Positions 32,810 through 41,190 of a DNA stretch of 51,059 nt are shown one piece after another (within the stretch, counting starts at the first letter, position 1; each line of letters begins with the position of its first letter). Location of the stretch: assembly GCA_043820105.1 (NCBI GenBank), contig JBDREC010000104.1:1-51059 (forward strand), written 5' to 3'. Both the position numbers and the translations under genes were made by a program. Under the pieces are notes generated by a model. It did not search any database, was not told the origin of the DNA, and saw nothing but the letters and a program-made list of their open reading frames with translations. This DNA is from JBDREC01 sp043820105 [NCBI: Pseudomonadota bacterium]. Lineage in GTDB: Bacteria; Bdellovibrionota_F; JAHFAK01.

Positions 32810-33655
32810 TTATTTTAGCAAATCTTGATTATAGCTAATCTTAGCCTTTTTTCTTAAATCTGCAATTAAATTCTTTTCTGATTCTGCTTTTTTGCTTTTA
32901 TTTAACTTACCCTTTATTAAACTCTCAACCTGTTTAATTGGTTTAAGTTGCTTTTCTTCCATTTTTATTATCTGAAAGCCAATTTTGCTTTGAAAAACCG
33001 GACTCATTTCACCCTCAGCCAGCTTTAAGGCTTCTGACCAAAGATTTTTATCAGATCTGCCCATAGAAACCCTTTCAAGCAAACCACCTTTTTTTGCACT
33101 ATGTTTTGCCTCAGATTGCTCTTTGGCAACTTTTTCAAAATCAGCACCTTTTTTAATTTTTTCTAAGATATCTTCACATCTTTTCTTGCTTGCTTGATCT
33201 TTGCCCTTAACAAGAATATGCCTAAGTTTAAGAACATAAAATTCGGGTTTATTTTTTTCATAATAGTTGGCTATTTCATTAGAAGTAATCTCAAATTTTC
33301 GTTGAACTTTTGAGGTAAGATATTTTCTAACGATTGATTTTTGAATGACTTTCTCCTCAGCAACTCCAGCTTTTTTTGCCTCTTGATATAAGAGTTCTTC
33401 ATTAATTAAGGAATCAATAATCTTCATCTTTAAATTATCATCAATAGATAAATTATTTGATAATGCTTTTTTATTTTTAATCATATCAAGCTTTGCATGA
33501 ATCATTGAAGCAGTAATAGCCTTACCATTAACTTCAGCGATAATTTCATCCACCTTTTGCTGATCATGTTTATGTTCATCCCCAGTTTCATGAGCAAAAG
33601 CAACAATAGAAATATTAATCACTATAAGACTTATTATTATCTTAATTATATTCAT
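32810..33655 (-). CDS. Periplasmic parvulin-type peptidyl-prolyl isomerase
   Basis: 281 residues from the ATG at 33655 (a TTG 3 bases earlier is possible). Sec signal 1-20 (ending AFA) and a His-rich HETGDEHKHD start to the mature chain. A SurA_N-like helical domain (VNGKAITASMIHAKLDMI, about 35-140) is followed by a parvulin domain (LRHILVKGKD to GFQIIKMEE, about 147-245). It should act as a folding factor for secreted or outer-membrane proteins. Only one parvulin domain is present, against two in SurA. The array CTTAATCTTAATT lies just upstream. Confidence 0.9.
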   Translation of the reverse strand: MNIIKIIISLIVINISIVAFAHETGDEHKHDQQKVDEIIAEVNGKAITASMIHAKLDMIKNKKALSNNLSIDDNLKMKIIDSLINEELLYQEAKKAGVAEEKVIQKSIVRKYLTSKVQRKFEITSNEIANYYEKNKPEFYVLKLRHILVKGKDQASKKRCEDILEKIKKGADFEKVAKEQSEAKHSAKKGGLLERVSMGRSDKNLWSEALKLAEGEMSPVFQSKIGFQIIKMEEKQLKPIKQVESLIKGKLNKSKKAESEKNLIADLRKKAKISYNQDLLK

Positions 33656-33662
33656 CAAAACT

Positions 33663-33701
33663 CTTAATCTTAATTCTTAATCTTAATCCTTAATCTTAAT
33701 T
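33663..33701. repeat. Period-13 array, 3 x CTTAATCTTAATY
   Basis: Three units of a 6+7 base repeat, lying between the fmdB stop and the ppiC start. It probably occupies the site where a ribosome-binding site would be expected, which is weak here. Confidence 0.75.
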
Positions 33702-33746
33702 CTTAATTTCCAATATCAAGTCAGCAAAGCAAAACCGCTATAACAC

Positions 33747-34058
33747 TTAAGCCGCTTTAGTATCCTTCTTTTCCTCATTCTTTTTTTTCTTCTTCTTATC
33801 ATCTAGCTTAGGTTTTTCATATTTGCTTGCTGCCTTATCTGACAGCTCTTCTTGCTTTTGCGATGGTGGAGGAGAATTTTTCTTTGCGTAATCAGTTGCA
33901 TACCAACCAGAACCCTTTAAGTGAAAGGTCGATTGAGATATCAATTTTTTAGCTTCTGACCCACAATCAGGACACTTCTCTTCTGAATTATCAGTAATTT
34001 TTTTTAACACTTCAAATCTTTTGCCATCTCTGCAGCATTCATATTCATATATTGGCAT
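33747..34058 (-). CDS. FmdB-family zinc ribbon protein
   Basis: 103 residues. MPIYEYEC and CPDCGSEAKKLIS match the FmdB zinc ribbon family, followed by a Lys-rich acidic/basic tail (residues 70-103). The family's first knuckle is normally CxxCG. Here it reads ECCRDG, so the second Cys of that pair is Asp and an extra Cys sits next to the first. The domain may bind zinc with altered ligands or not at all. FmdB proteins are linked to regulation of formamide or amide uptake but in general their role is unknown. Second in the minus-strand run from ribF. Confidence 0.88.
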   Translation of the reverse strand: MPIYEYECCRDGKRFEVLKKITDNSEEKCPDCGSEAKKLISQSTFHLKGSGWYATDYAKKNSPPPSQKQEELSDKAASKYEKPKLDDKKKKKKNEEKKDTKAA

Positions 34059-34150
34059 AATTCAAAACCTCGTAAACACAAACCTTTTATCAAATCGGGT
34101 CTAAATAGCAGAAACAAAGAAAAAATCAACAAAAAAATCCTGAAATTATG

Positions 34151-35059
34151 CTAGTTTAGCATGCTCACATCCTTTTTAATTTGCTCAGTAAGTTCCATAA
34201 AAGAATGAAATTTAACCTCTTCTCTAATAAAGTTTATAAGTTCGATTTTTATTATTTGTCCATAGATTTCTTCATCAAAATCAAGAATATGCGTTTCAAA
34301 GGTAACAATATTATCCTTTACTGTTGGCCTTTTCCCAACATTAACAACTGCTTGGTATTTAAGATCACCTACAAGGCAATTAGCTTTATAAACCCCATAT
34401 TTAGGTAAAAGATAAGTAGTGTAATCAATATTAGCAGTTGGAAAACCAATTTTTCTCCCAATTCCATTGCCACGAATCACTTCTCCTTCTATTGAATAAT
34501 GACGCCCTAAAAACTTTGAAACTTCCTCAATTTTACCATCTTTTAAACAAGTCCTGATTAATGAAGTGCTAAGAACTTCACCTGAAACCTTAAAAGGCTC
34601 AATAATTGTTAGCTTAACCTTTTGGCTCTGGCACCTTGATTCGAGGTAGGCAAGGTCACCTAAGCCCTTAAATCCAAAAGAAAAATCATATCCAACAAAA
34701 AGTTTTTTTACACCGATTCTATTAAACAAAATGTCCTCTAAAAAGGTAGATCTTGATATTTTTGCAAAGTCCTTATTAAAATTTTCTACTATTACAACAT
34801 CAACTCCATAATCAGCCATAAGAGATAATTTTTCTTTTCCTGGAGTCAATACAAAGTTTCTCTTTATTCCTGAAACTATATTTAAGGGGTGTGGTTCAAA
34901 TGTATAAACTATACTTGTTCCCCCTATTTTTTCTTTTGCATCCTGCATTTTTTTAAGAATATCCTGATGTCCCAAATGTATGCCGTCAAAATTTCCAATG
35001 GTCAGGATTGGATGATCAAATTTTGTTTTAATACTTTCAAATCCCTTAATAACCTTCAT
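34151..35059 (-). CDS. ribF: Bifunctional riboflavin kinase/FAD synthetase
   Basis: 302 residues, usual for RibF. The N-terminal FAD synthetase part has TIGNFDGIHLGHQDIL (nucleotidyl-transferase HxGH-type motif, 21-36) and FVGYDFSFG. The C-terminal kinase part has GEVIRGNGIGRKIGFPTANI. It makes FMN then FAD from riboflavin in the cytoplasm. Followed by fmdB, ppiC and rpoZ with gaps of about 90 bp each. Confidence 0.95.
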   Translation of the reverse strand: MKVIKGFESIKTKFDHPILTIGNFDGIHLGHQDILKKMQDAKEKIGGTSIVYTFEPHPLNIVSGIKRNFVLTPGKEKLSLMADYGVDVVIVENFNKDFAKISRSTFLEDILFNRIGVKKLFVGYDFSFGFKGLGDLAYLESRCQSQKVKLTIIEPFKVSGEVLSTSLIRTCLKDGKIEEVSKFLGRHYSIEGEVIRGNGIGRKIGFPTANIDYTTYLLPKYGVYKANCLVGDLKYQAVVNVGKRPTVKDNIVTFETHILDFDEEIYGQIIKIELINFIREEVKFHSFMELTEQIKKDVSMLN

Positions 35060-35262
35060 TTAGCCAAAAACTCCTTAATTTGTATAGCTTGAAAATCCCC
35101 ATTAAAATTACTCAAACATCTATCTATCCAAAAACAATTATCTTTTTTTACTTTTTCTTATGTACAATATCAACTTAAAAGCATTAATATTTATTTTTTG
35201 CATTGATTTTTTATATATAAATGTAAAAAATCATTTATTATTAAATTCCAAGAAATGATAAT

Positions 35263-36648
35263 ATGGAAATTAGAAAAAAAATATTACTATACACAATTAT
35301 TTTTGATATTGTAGGTTTTTCATTTGCATGGGTTTTTGCATATATTGCAAGATATCTGCTTAATCCAATTTTTCAAAAACCAATCAACCCCTTTCTACAA
35401 TATATTACAATTCTACCACTTATTCTTATTATTTGGATGCTGATTTTAAAGATGCTTTCATTTTATTCAAGTTTTGACTTTGATACAAGAAGCATTCTTG
35501 AAAGAAATATGAAAATATTCAAAGCTGTTTTAATGGGGATGCTAATTACAATGTCCTTTTCTTTTATGACAAAAGAATACGATTTCGGACGAAGTGTTGT
35601 TTTACTTTTTACAGTGCTAAATTTTATTTTCCTGATTCTTTCAAGAAATATGATAATCAAGAAAGTAAAAGCCTGGGATAAAAAGGGTCTATTAATAAAA
35701 CGATCTATTATTCTTGGTATAAATGAATATGGTATTAGAATTTTGCAAAAACTTGAAGACATGCCAGCTCTTGGATACATTGTTCTTGGCTTTGTTGATG
35801 ATGAAATAGTAGCAGGAAATATTGTCTGCAACAGACCTGTTCTTGGCAAAATGGAAGATTTGAAAAAAATTATCAAAGACAATAATATCAAACATGTTTT
35901 TGCTGCAAATGCTGCCTTTAACAATGAATATCTTTTTAATATTGTGGAAGAATTTGAAGGCAAGGATGTTACTTTTAACATTTTAACATCTATTTTTGAA
36001 ATGCTAAAAAACAATAAGAATGTGCACATGATTGGAGACCTGCCAATAATAACGATCAGACAGCAAATTACTGATTACCAGGTTTATGATGCTACAAAAA
36101 GAATTTTTGATGTATGCGCGTCCTTTATTGGTCTTGTTCTTGCAATACCTATAGCAATCACTGCAATTATATGCATTAAAGCAGATACTAAAGGCAAAGC
36201 TATCATCACACAGGAAAGAGCAGGCTTAAATGGTAAGCTCTTTAAAATGTATAAGTTTCGATCCATGAGAACAAACACTGATCTATATGAAAAAGCACCA
36301 GATAGCGATAGTGATGATAGAATCACAAAAGTGGGTAAGTTCATCCGCAAATATTCAATTGATGAATTACCGCAACTTTTCAATGTATTAATCGGTGATA
36401 TGAGCATCATTGGTCCTCGTCCAGAAATGCCCTTCTTAGTTGAAAAATACCTGCCCTGGCAAAGAAAAAGACTTACAATAAAACCAGGTCTCACAGGTCT
36501 TTGGCAAGTCCTGGGAAGAAAAGATATCCCACTTGATGCAAACTTAGAATATGACTTCTATTATATAAAAAACAGATCCTTTGCCCTGGATTTATCGATA
36601 TTACTAAAAACCATACCAGTGTTAATAATGAGAAAAGGTGCGTATTAA
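35263..36648 (+). CDS. Exopolysaccharide polyprenyl glycosylphosphotransferase
   Basis: 461 residues. Four N-terminal membrane helices (about 8-125), a Rossmann-like CoA-binding-type middle (RSIILGINEYGIRIL), a fifth helix near 280-300, and the bacterial sugar transferase domain: KADTKGKAIITQERAGLNG, FKMYKFRSMR, KVGKFIRKYSIDELPQL, MSIIGPRPEMP and RLTIKPGLTGLWQ. The family (WcaJ/WbaP/EpsZ-like) puts the first sugar phosphate on undecaprenyl phosphate at the inner membrane to start an exopolysaccharide or O-antigen repeat. Only the neighbouring GT9 gene is related here; no flippase or polymerase is present. The stop codon forms part of a heptad array. Confidence 0.93.
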   Translation: MEIRKKILLYTIIFDIVGFSFAWVFAYIARYLLNPIFQKPINPFLQYITILPLILIIWMLILKMLSFYSSFDFDTRSILERNMKIFKAVLMGMLITMSFSFMTKEYDFGRSVVLLFTVLNFIFLILSRNMIIKKVKAWDKKGLLIKRSIILGINEYGIRILQKLEDMPALGYIVLGFVDDEIVAGNIVCNRPVLGKMEDLKKIIKDNNIKHVFAANAAFNNEYLFNIVEEFEGKDVTFNILTSIFEMLKNNKNVHMIGDLPIITIRQQITDYQVYDATKRIFDVCASFIGLVLAIPIAITAIICIKADTKGKAIITQERAGLNGKLFKMYKFRSMRTNTDLYEKAPDSDSDDRITKVGKFIRKYSIDELPQLFNVLIGDMSIIGPRPEMPFLVEKYLPWQRKRLTIKPGLTGLWQVLGRKDIPLDANLEYDFYYIKNRSFALDLSILLKTIPVLIMRKGAY

Positions 36649-36680
36649 GTGGTAAATGGCAAGCTGTAAGTGTTAAGGCG
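36646..36680. repeat. Heptad array starting in a stop codon
   Basis: Five 7-base units: TAAGTGG, TAAATGG, CAAGCTG, TAAGTGT, TAAGGCG. The first TAA is the stop codon of the glycosylphosphotransferase. This is the second case (with rpoZ) where an array overlaps a stop codon. Confidence 0.75.
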
Positions 36681-36713
36681 TTTTGTCAATCCACTCAAAA
36701 AGATTTAGGAATT

Positions 36714-37841
36714 ATGATAAAATTATTAAAAATATATTATTTAAATCTCAGAAAGCTTGTTTTATCGTTTTTAAGCAAATTTGTTAAAAATGCTGAATTA
36801 AGTAAAATTGAGATTAAAAATATTCTTGTTATAAGGCTTGACCGTTTAGGAGATTTGGTTTTGACAACAGGGATATTTGAAATGCTCAGAAAATTATATC
36901 CAAATGCAAAAATACATGCCCTAATTAATGAAAATCTTAAAGATGTCTTAAACAACAATCCATATGTCGATGAAACAATTGGTATAAACCCGTCTTTAAA
37001 GGGATTGCTAAATCTTTTAATACAGAATGAACTAAAAAAGTATAAGTTTGATTTAGCCATTGACTGCCAAGCAAACTACAAACTTTTCCCAGCCATAATT
37101 TGTTTTTTATCAAAAGCAAAGATTCGACTTGGATTCCCAATCTTTGGAAAGGAAGCTTTTTATAATCTTCAATGTACATCATCAACAGACAACAAACACT
37201 TGATTGAGCTAAATCGGGATCTTGTAAATACTGTTTCAATTGATAAATTAGAAACTCAAAGCCCTCCCTGCATTATTGCAGATCCCAAGGCTTTTGATAA
37301 AATTGAAAAGAAACTCAAAGATTTGGGAATAAATAGTAATGACAAAATTCTATGTATTCATCCTGGAGCAACTCATCAAACACAAAGATGGTTTCCACAT
37401 CGCTTTGCAGACCTTGCTCAAAGGCTTTTCAAAGAATTTGACTTAAAACCAATTCTTTTAGTTGGTAAAAATGAAGATATGATTGCACAAGAAATTATCA
37501 AAGAAAGCAAAATAGAAATTAAAATATTAAATAATTTAAAACTTTCAGAGATGATAACGCTTTTTAGAAGATCCAGCCTTTTAGTTTGCAATAATTCTGG
37601 CCCCTTGCATGTAGCAGCTGCTATTGGAACAAAAAACGTCAGTACAATGGGACCAACTATAGAATCAAGATTTAAACCGATTGGCAAGAACTCTTTGTAT
37701 ATTAGAAAAAACCTCTCCTGTTCACCATGTACACTTGTTAAATGCAATCATCATTCTTGCATGAACTTAATCAAAGTTGAAAACATGTATGAAAAATGTG
37801 TTGAGCTATTAAATCCTGAATTGACAAATGAAGATTCTTGA
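36714..37841 (+). CDS. Glycosyltransferase family 9 (heptosyltransferase-like)
   Basis: 375 residues. IKNILVIRLDRLGDLVLTTG is split as NILVIRLDRLGDLVL near 38-52, the GT9 N-terminal signature, and LLVCNNSGPLHVAAAIGTKNVSTM is the C-terminal nucleotide-sugar site, read as NNSGPLHVAAAIG. The family adds heptose or other sugars to LPS core or related glycans on the cytoplasmic face. A C-terminal Cys/His group (SCSPCTLVKCNHHSCM) is like that of heptosyltransferases with extra Cys. It follows the exopolysaccharide initiator by 65 bp, which favours a surface-glycan role. Confidence 0.9.
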   Translation: MIKLLKIYYLNLRKLVLSFLSKFVKNAELSKIEIKNILVIRLDRLGDLVLTTGIFEMLRKLYPNAKIHALINENLKDVLNNNPYVDETIGINPSLKGLLNLLIQNELKKYKFDLAIDCQANYKLFPAIICFLSKAKIRLGFPIFGKEAFYNLQCTSSTDNKHLIELNRDLVNTVSIDKLETQSPPCIIADPKAFDKIEKKLKDLGINSNDKILCIHPGATHQTQRWFPHRFADLAQRLFKEFDLKPILLVGKNEDMIAQEIIKESKIEIKILNNLKLSEMITLFRRSSLLVCNNSGPLHVAAAIGTKNVSTMGPTIESRFKPIGKNSLYIRKNLSCSPCTLVKCNHHSCMNLIKVENMYEKCVELLNPELTNEDS

Positions 37842-37933
37842 ATACCTATTAAGCTTGATTTATTTTCTATAATTATTGATAATTTTGAACATATTATTTA
37901 GGTATTTATCTATTCAATATCAGTAATTTCACT

Positions 37934-37961
37934 GAATACTGAATACCAAATACTAAATACT
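37934..37961. repeat. Heptad array, 4 x RAATACY
   Basis: GAATACT, GAATACC, AAATACT, AAATACT between the GT9 stop and the start of the next gene. One of the period-7 class. Confidence 0.75.
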
Positions 37962-37990
37962 AATTTATTAATTCCATATATGGATAAAAA

Positions 37991-38419
37991 ATGGCTTTTG
38001 AATATTTAATAAAAGTCTTTCAAAACTCAAAACTTTTTCATGGCATTTCTCTTGATACCATTAAAGATATTGTCTCAAAGCTTCGGATTAAAAGAGTTGT
38101 TGAGGGAACGGTTATAATTAAAGAAGGCAAGTCAGCGGATAAATTTTATATTATTAGAAATGGCAAAGTAGCTGTACGAAAGAAAATTGGTTTCTTTCGC
38201 AAGAAAACAATTGCTCATTTATATAATGGGGACTGTTTTGGAGAAATGGCGCTAGTAGAAGACAGACCCAGAAATGCAACAGTTGTAGCAGAAGAATACA
38301 CAGAATTATTTACCTTGGACAAAACTGCATTTGATTCAATAATTATGACTCATCCAGAATTAAAGAAAAATATTGAATATATAATCAATGAAAGAAAGAA
38401 CGGCAAATCCCAATATTAG
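37991..38419 (+). CDS. Stand-alone cyclic-nucleotide-binding domain protein
   Basis: 142 residues, one CNB domain: VVEGTVIIKEGKSADKFYII for the beta roll and FGEMALVEDRPRNATVV for the phosphate-binding cassette with its Arg. No DNA-binding, kinase or membrane part is attached, so it must act through a partner. The cassette looks intact, though whether cAMP, cGMP or c-di-GMP is the ligand cannot be read from it. The stop overlaps the convergent tsaC stop by 4 bp. Confidence 0.88.
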   Translation: MAFEYLIKVFQNSKLFHGISLDTIKDIVSKLRIKRVVEGTVIIKEGKSADKFYIIRNGKVAVRKKIGFFRKKTIAHLYNGDCFGEMALVEDRPRNATVVAEEYTELFTLDKTAFDSIIMTHPELKKNIEYIINERKNGKSQY

Positions 38420-39054
38420 AAGATAGCTAAAAGCTCTTCTTCAGAGATTGCGCCTGGTCTAACAATATCAATATCATTACCCTTAAAGTCAACAATAGTT
38501 GAAGCATATTTCCTCAGAAGATCACCATCATCAATTAACACACTAATAATCCTTGAAAAGTTTTTTTTAATTGATGCAATTGAAGTTGATCCAACTTTAC
38601 CAGTTAAGTTCGCGCTTGTTATAAAAAGTGGCTTATTATAAGAGCTTAAAATCCTTTTTACTAAACTTTCAGTAGGAATCCTTACCCCGATTTTTCCAGT
38701 GCCACCAGTAATTGCTTTTGCAACGTTTTTTGAATAATTATCAGACAAGGGTAATCTAATGGTAACAGGCTTATCCCAGGAATGTCTTATTAGTTTTATG
38801 CATTTTTCTGAAACCTCCTTTGCCACTTTGTTTAAATATGATTCATCTGGAATAAACATTAATGATGGCTTTTTTGACACCCTTCTTTTTGCTTGTAGAA
38901 GATACATAATCGCATCTTCCGAGCATCCATTTACTGCTAACCTATATGTATTGTCTGATGGCAGGCAAACAACTCCATCATTTTCCAAAACATCAATCAC
39001 TTCTTTTAAAACTTCTGACTTATTAAGCACATCATCCTTTAATACAACATTCAT
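38416..39054 (-). CDS. Sua5/YrdC/YciO family protein
   Basis: 212 residues from the ATG at 39054 (AAAGGTGA upstream). An upstream in-frame start at 39093 would overlap prmA and is less likely. Family motifs: GVVCLPSDNTYRLAV, AKRRVSKKPSLMFI, RHSWDKPVTIRL, IGVRIPTESLV, LFITSANLTGKVG. TsaC/Sua5 makes threonylcarbamoyl-AMP for the t6A37 modification of tRNA. The usual KxR...S/TxN site is broadly present. A YciO-like paralogue without that role cannot be excluded. It is last in the lysS-DUF502-smpB-prmA run. Confidence 0.88.
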   Translation of the reverse strand: MNVVLKDDVLNKSEVLKEVIDVLENDGVVCLPSDNTYRLAVNGCSEDAIMYLLQAKRRVSKKPSLMFIPDESYLNKVAKEVSEKCIKLIRHSWDKPVTIRLPLSDNYSKNVAKAITGGTGKIGVRIPTESLVKRILSSYNKPLFITSANLTGKVGSTSIASIKKNFSRIISVLIDDGDLLRKYASTIVDFKGNDIDIVRPGAISEEELLAIF

Positions 39055-39059
39055 TCTAA

Positions 39060-39935
39060 TCACCTTTTTCTTTGAATTAAAATTCCACACCATTCATTCA
39101 TAGTACAAGTATTAATAACATTAAAATCATCAATGTAATAACTTTTTATTTTATTAAGCTGCTTGTTTAAAATACCAGATAAAATAATTCTAGATTTTCC
39201 ACCTGAAAGCAGCTTTTTAATTTGCTCTTGAATATTTTCCTGAATTCTAGAAATAACATTTGCTATGATAAAATCAAATTTGCCATCAATATTCATCACA
39301 TCATTATGCTCAAAACCAATTTTCAATTCATTAATATCTGTCCTTGATAAATTCCTTTCAAGATTTTGAAATGCCTGAATTGGAGAATTTTCATCAACAT
39401 CAATACCAAATATTTCTGAAACTTTCTTTAAAGCTGCATAAATTGATAAAATACCACTACCACAGCCAATATCCAATATTTTTTTTGGAAGTGTTTGCTT
39501 AAAACTAAACTCAAGCAGCATAAGAGCTATTTTAGTTGATTCATGTGTTCCAGTTCCAAAACATAAAGCCGGCTCAATTATAATTTTATCCAGACCTGCC
39601 CTAAAATTGTCTTCCCATGGAGGTGCAACAACGATATTCTCACCAATATATTGAGGCTTAAAATATTGTTTCCAGTTGTCCTGCCAATTCTCTTCTTCAA
39701 TAAAGTCAATTGAAATTTCAATGTCATCAATCGGATATTTCTCAATTTCCTTAATTAAATTATTTCTTACCAGGTCAATATCTTTCTTGCCTTCAAAATA
39801 TGCAAAGATTATATAAGGACACAAAGATTTAACTTCAAGGCTTGTTATTCCAATCTCTTGAAGCACACAAAACAACAGCTCTTCCTGCTTCAAATCACTT
39901 TTAATTGTTATTCGAGTCCAATATTTCTTCATCAT
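39060..39935 (-). CDS. prmA: Ribosomal protein L11 methyltransferase
   Basis: 291 residues. N-terminal ferredoxin-like substrate part (WTRITIKSDLKQEELLF), the linker ENWQDNWKQYFKP (typical of PrmA), then the class I methyltransferase with ALCFGTGTHESTK, ILDIGCGSGILSIYA and DFIIANVISRI. The protein methylates L11 on lysines and the N-terminus. It stops 5 bp before the tsaC start. Two ATGs lie in tandem at the start and no clear ribosome-binding site is seen. A heptad array borders the start. Confidence 0.93.
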   Translation of the reverse strand: MMKKYWTRITIKSDLKQEELLFCVLQEIGITSLEVKSLCPYIIFAYFEGKKDIDLVRNNLIKEIEKYPIDDIEISIDFIEEENWQDNWKQYFKPQYIGENIVVAPPWEDNFRAGLDKIIIEPALCFGTGTHESTKIALMLLEFSFKQTLPKKILDIGCGSGILSIYAALKKVSEIFGIDVDENSPIQAFQNLERNLSRTDINELKIGFEHNDVMNIDGKFDFIIANVISRIQENIQEQIKKLLSGGKSRIILSGILNKQLNKIKSYYIDDFNVINTCTMNEWCGILIQRKR

Positions 39936-39939
39936 TTCA

Positions 39940-40027
39940 TTAATTATTAATTGTTATTTATTAGTTATTAATTATTCTATTTTTCGTTCACGAGCACGTT
40001 CACGATTAAAATTACCAGCAACCAGCA
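39940..40027. repeat. Mixed period-6/7 arrays between smpB and prmA
   Basis: 39940-39974 has five units of the TTAATTA type. 39986-40003 has three hexads (GTTCAC, GAGCAC, GTTCAC). 40014-40027 has two ACCAGCA heptads, ending one base before the smpB stop codon. Three unrelated unit sequences fill one 93-bp gap. Confidence 0.75.
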
Positions 40028-40028
40028 A

Positions 40029-40487
40029 CTAATATTTATTACCTTTCCTAAATCCTCGCTCGATATCTCTTTGCATATCTTTTTTCTTAATTGTTTCTCT
40101 TTTATCATACTGTCTTTTTCCACTGGCAATTGCTATCTCAATTTTTGCTTTTCCTAATTTAAAATACATTTTCAATGGAACAATTGTTTTTCCCTTTTCA
40201 GTAATCTTTCCAATAAGCTTTTTTATTTCACGCTTATGTAAAAGTAATTTTCTATCTCTTAAAGGATCATGGTTATTTCTATTGCCGAAATCATATTCAT
40301 TAATATGTGAGTTAACTAAAAAAAGTTCGCCTGATTTGATTTTTGCATAACTATCTTTTATATTAGCTCGTCCTGCCCTGAGTGATTTTACTTCAGTTCC
40401 AACAAGCGCAAGCCCTGCTTCAATTGTCTCTTCAATATGATAATCATGCCTTGCTTTTCTATTAACGCAAATTATCTTTTCAGTCAT
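40029..40487 (-). CDS. smpB: SsrA-binding protein
   Basis: 152 residues, the usual length. [40 protein letters not shown] and [14 protein letters not shown] are SmpB signatures, and the basic tail [13 protein letters not shown] is the part that enters the ribosome. It brings tmRNA to stalled ribosomes. The tmRNA gene is not seen in the window. It follows the DUF502 gene by 19 bp in the lysS run. Confidence 0.95.
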   Translation of the reverse strand: MTEKIICVNRKARHDYHIEETIEAGLALVGTEVKSLRAGRANIKDSYAKIKSGELFLVNSHINEYDFGNRNNHDPLRDRKLLLHKREIKKLIGKITEKGKTIVPLKMYFKLGKAKIEIAIASGKRQYDKRETIKKKDMQRDIERGFRKGNKY

Positions 40488-40506
40488 CTTTATCTCTTTA
40501 TATATT

Positions 40507-41187
40507 TTACTTCTTTACATTAATTATATTGGCTTCAGGGGTAACTATGCCTCCTGAAATTATGGATTTAAAAGCTACATCAACTGTTATATTTAAATCA
40601 ATCATATCTTTTTCAGGTATGAATAAATAAAATCCTGAAGTTGGATTTGGAGTTGTTGGAACAAAAACAGAAAGCAACTTCTTGCCAAGTTTGCTTTCCA
40701 TTTCCTTTGAACCAACGCCAGTCACAAAAGCCATTGTATAAATTCCTTTGCGAGGATATTCGATTAATACAGCCCTTTTAAAACTATCTGCTTGGCTTGT
40801 TAAAATTGTTTCAATTATTTGCTTTATACCATTATATATTTTTCTTAGAATTGGAATTCTTTCAATTATATCTTCATAAAATTGAACAAGTTTTCTGCCA
40901 AAAATATTTCGGGCCATAAGGCCTATTAAAAAAAGAATCATTATTAAAAAAATAAGTCCCAAGCCAGGTAATGGGAAGTCTAAAACAAAACCTGGAATTG
41001 CGTCTCTTGGAATATAGGAAAAAAACTTTCCACTTATTGATTTAAAAAATTTATCTGAATAGTTCAGAAAAAATCGAACAAGTGAGAAGGTGGCTCCAAT
41101 TGGCACAAGCACCAAAAATCCAGCAATTATATTTCTTTTCAAATCACGTTTAATAGCTGAAAAAAAACTAGAAATTATTTTTCTCAT
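40507..41187 (-). CDS. DUF502 family membrane protein
   Basis: 226 residues. AAAGGATAA lies before the ATG, 3 bp after the lysS stop. Two membrane helices (about 19-41 and 68-93), then the family signature: [70 protein letters not shown]. The DUF502 family is widespread in diderms and plants and its role is not firmly known. Coupled to lysS. Confidence 0.9.
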   Translation of the reverse strand: MRKIISSFFSAIKRDLKRNIIAGFLVLVPIGATFSLVRFFLNYSDKFFKSISGKFFSYIPRDAIPGFVLDFPLPGLGLIFLIMILFLIGLMARNIFGRKLVQFYEDIIERIPILRKIYNGIKQIIETILTSQADSFKRAVLIEYPRKGIYTMAFVTGVGSKEMESKLGKKLLSVFVPTTPNPTSGFYLFIPEKDMIDLNITVDVAFKSIISGGIVTPEANIINVKK

Positions 41188-41190
41188 TTA

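Noticed and set aside
39055-39093. N-terminal extension of the YrdC-family gene to 39093
   Set aside because: It would overlap prmA by 34 bp, adds non-family residues, and the ATG at 39054 has AAAGGTGA upstream.
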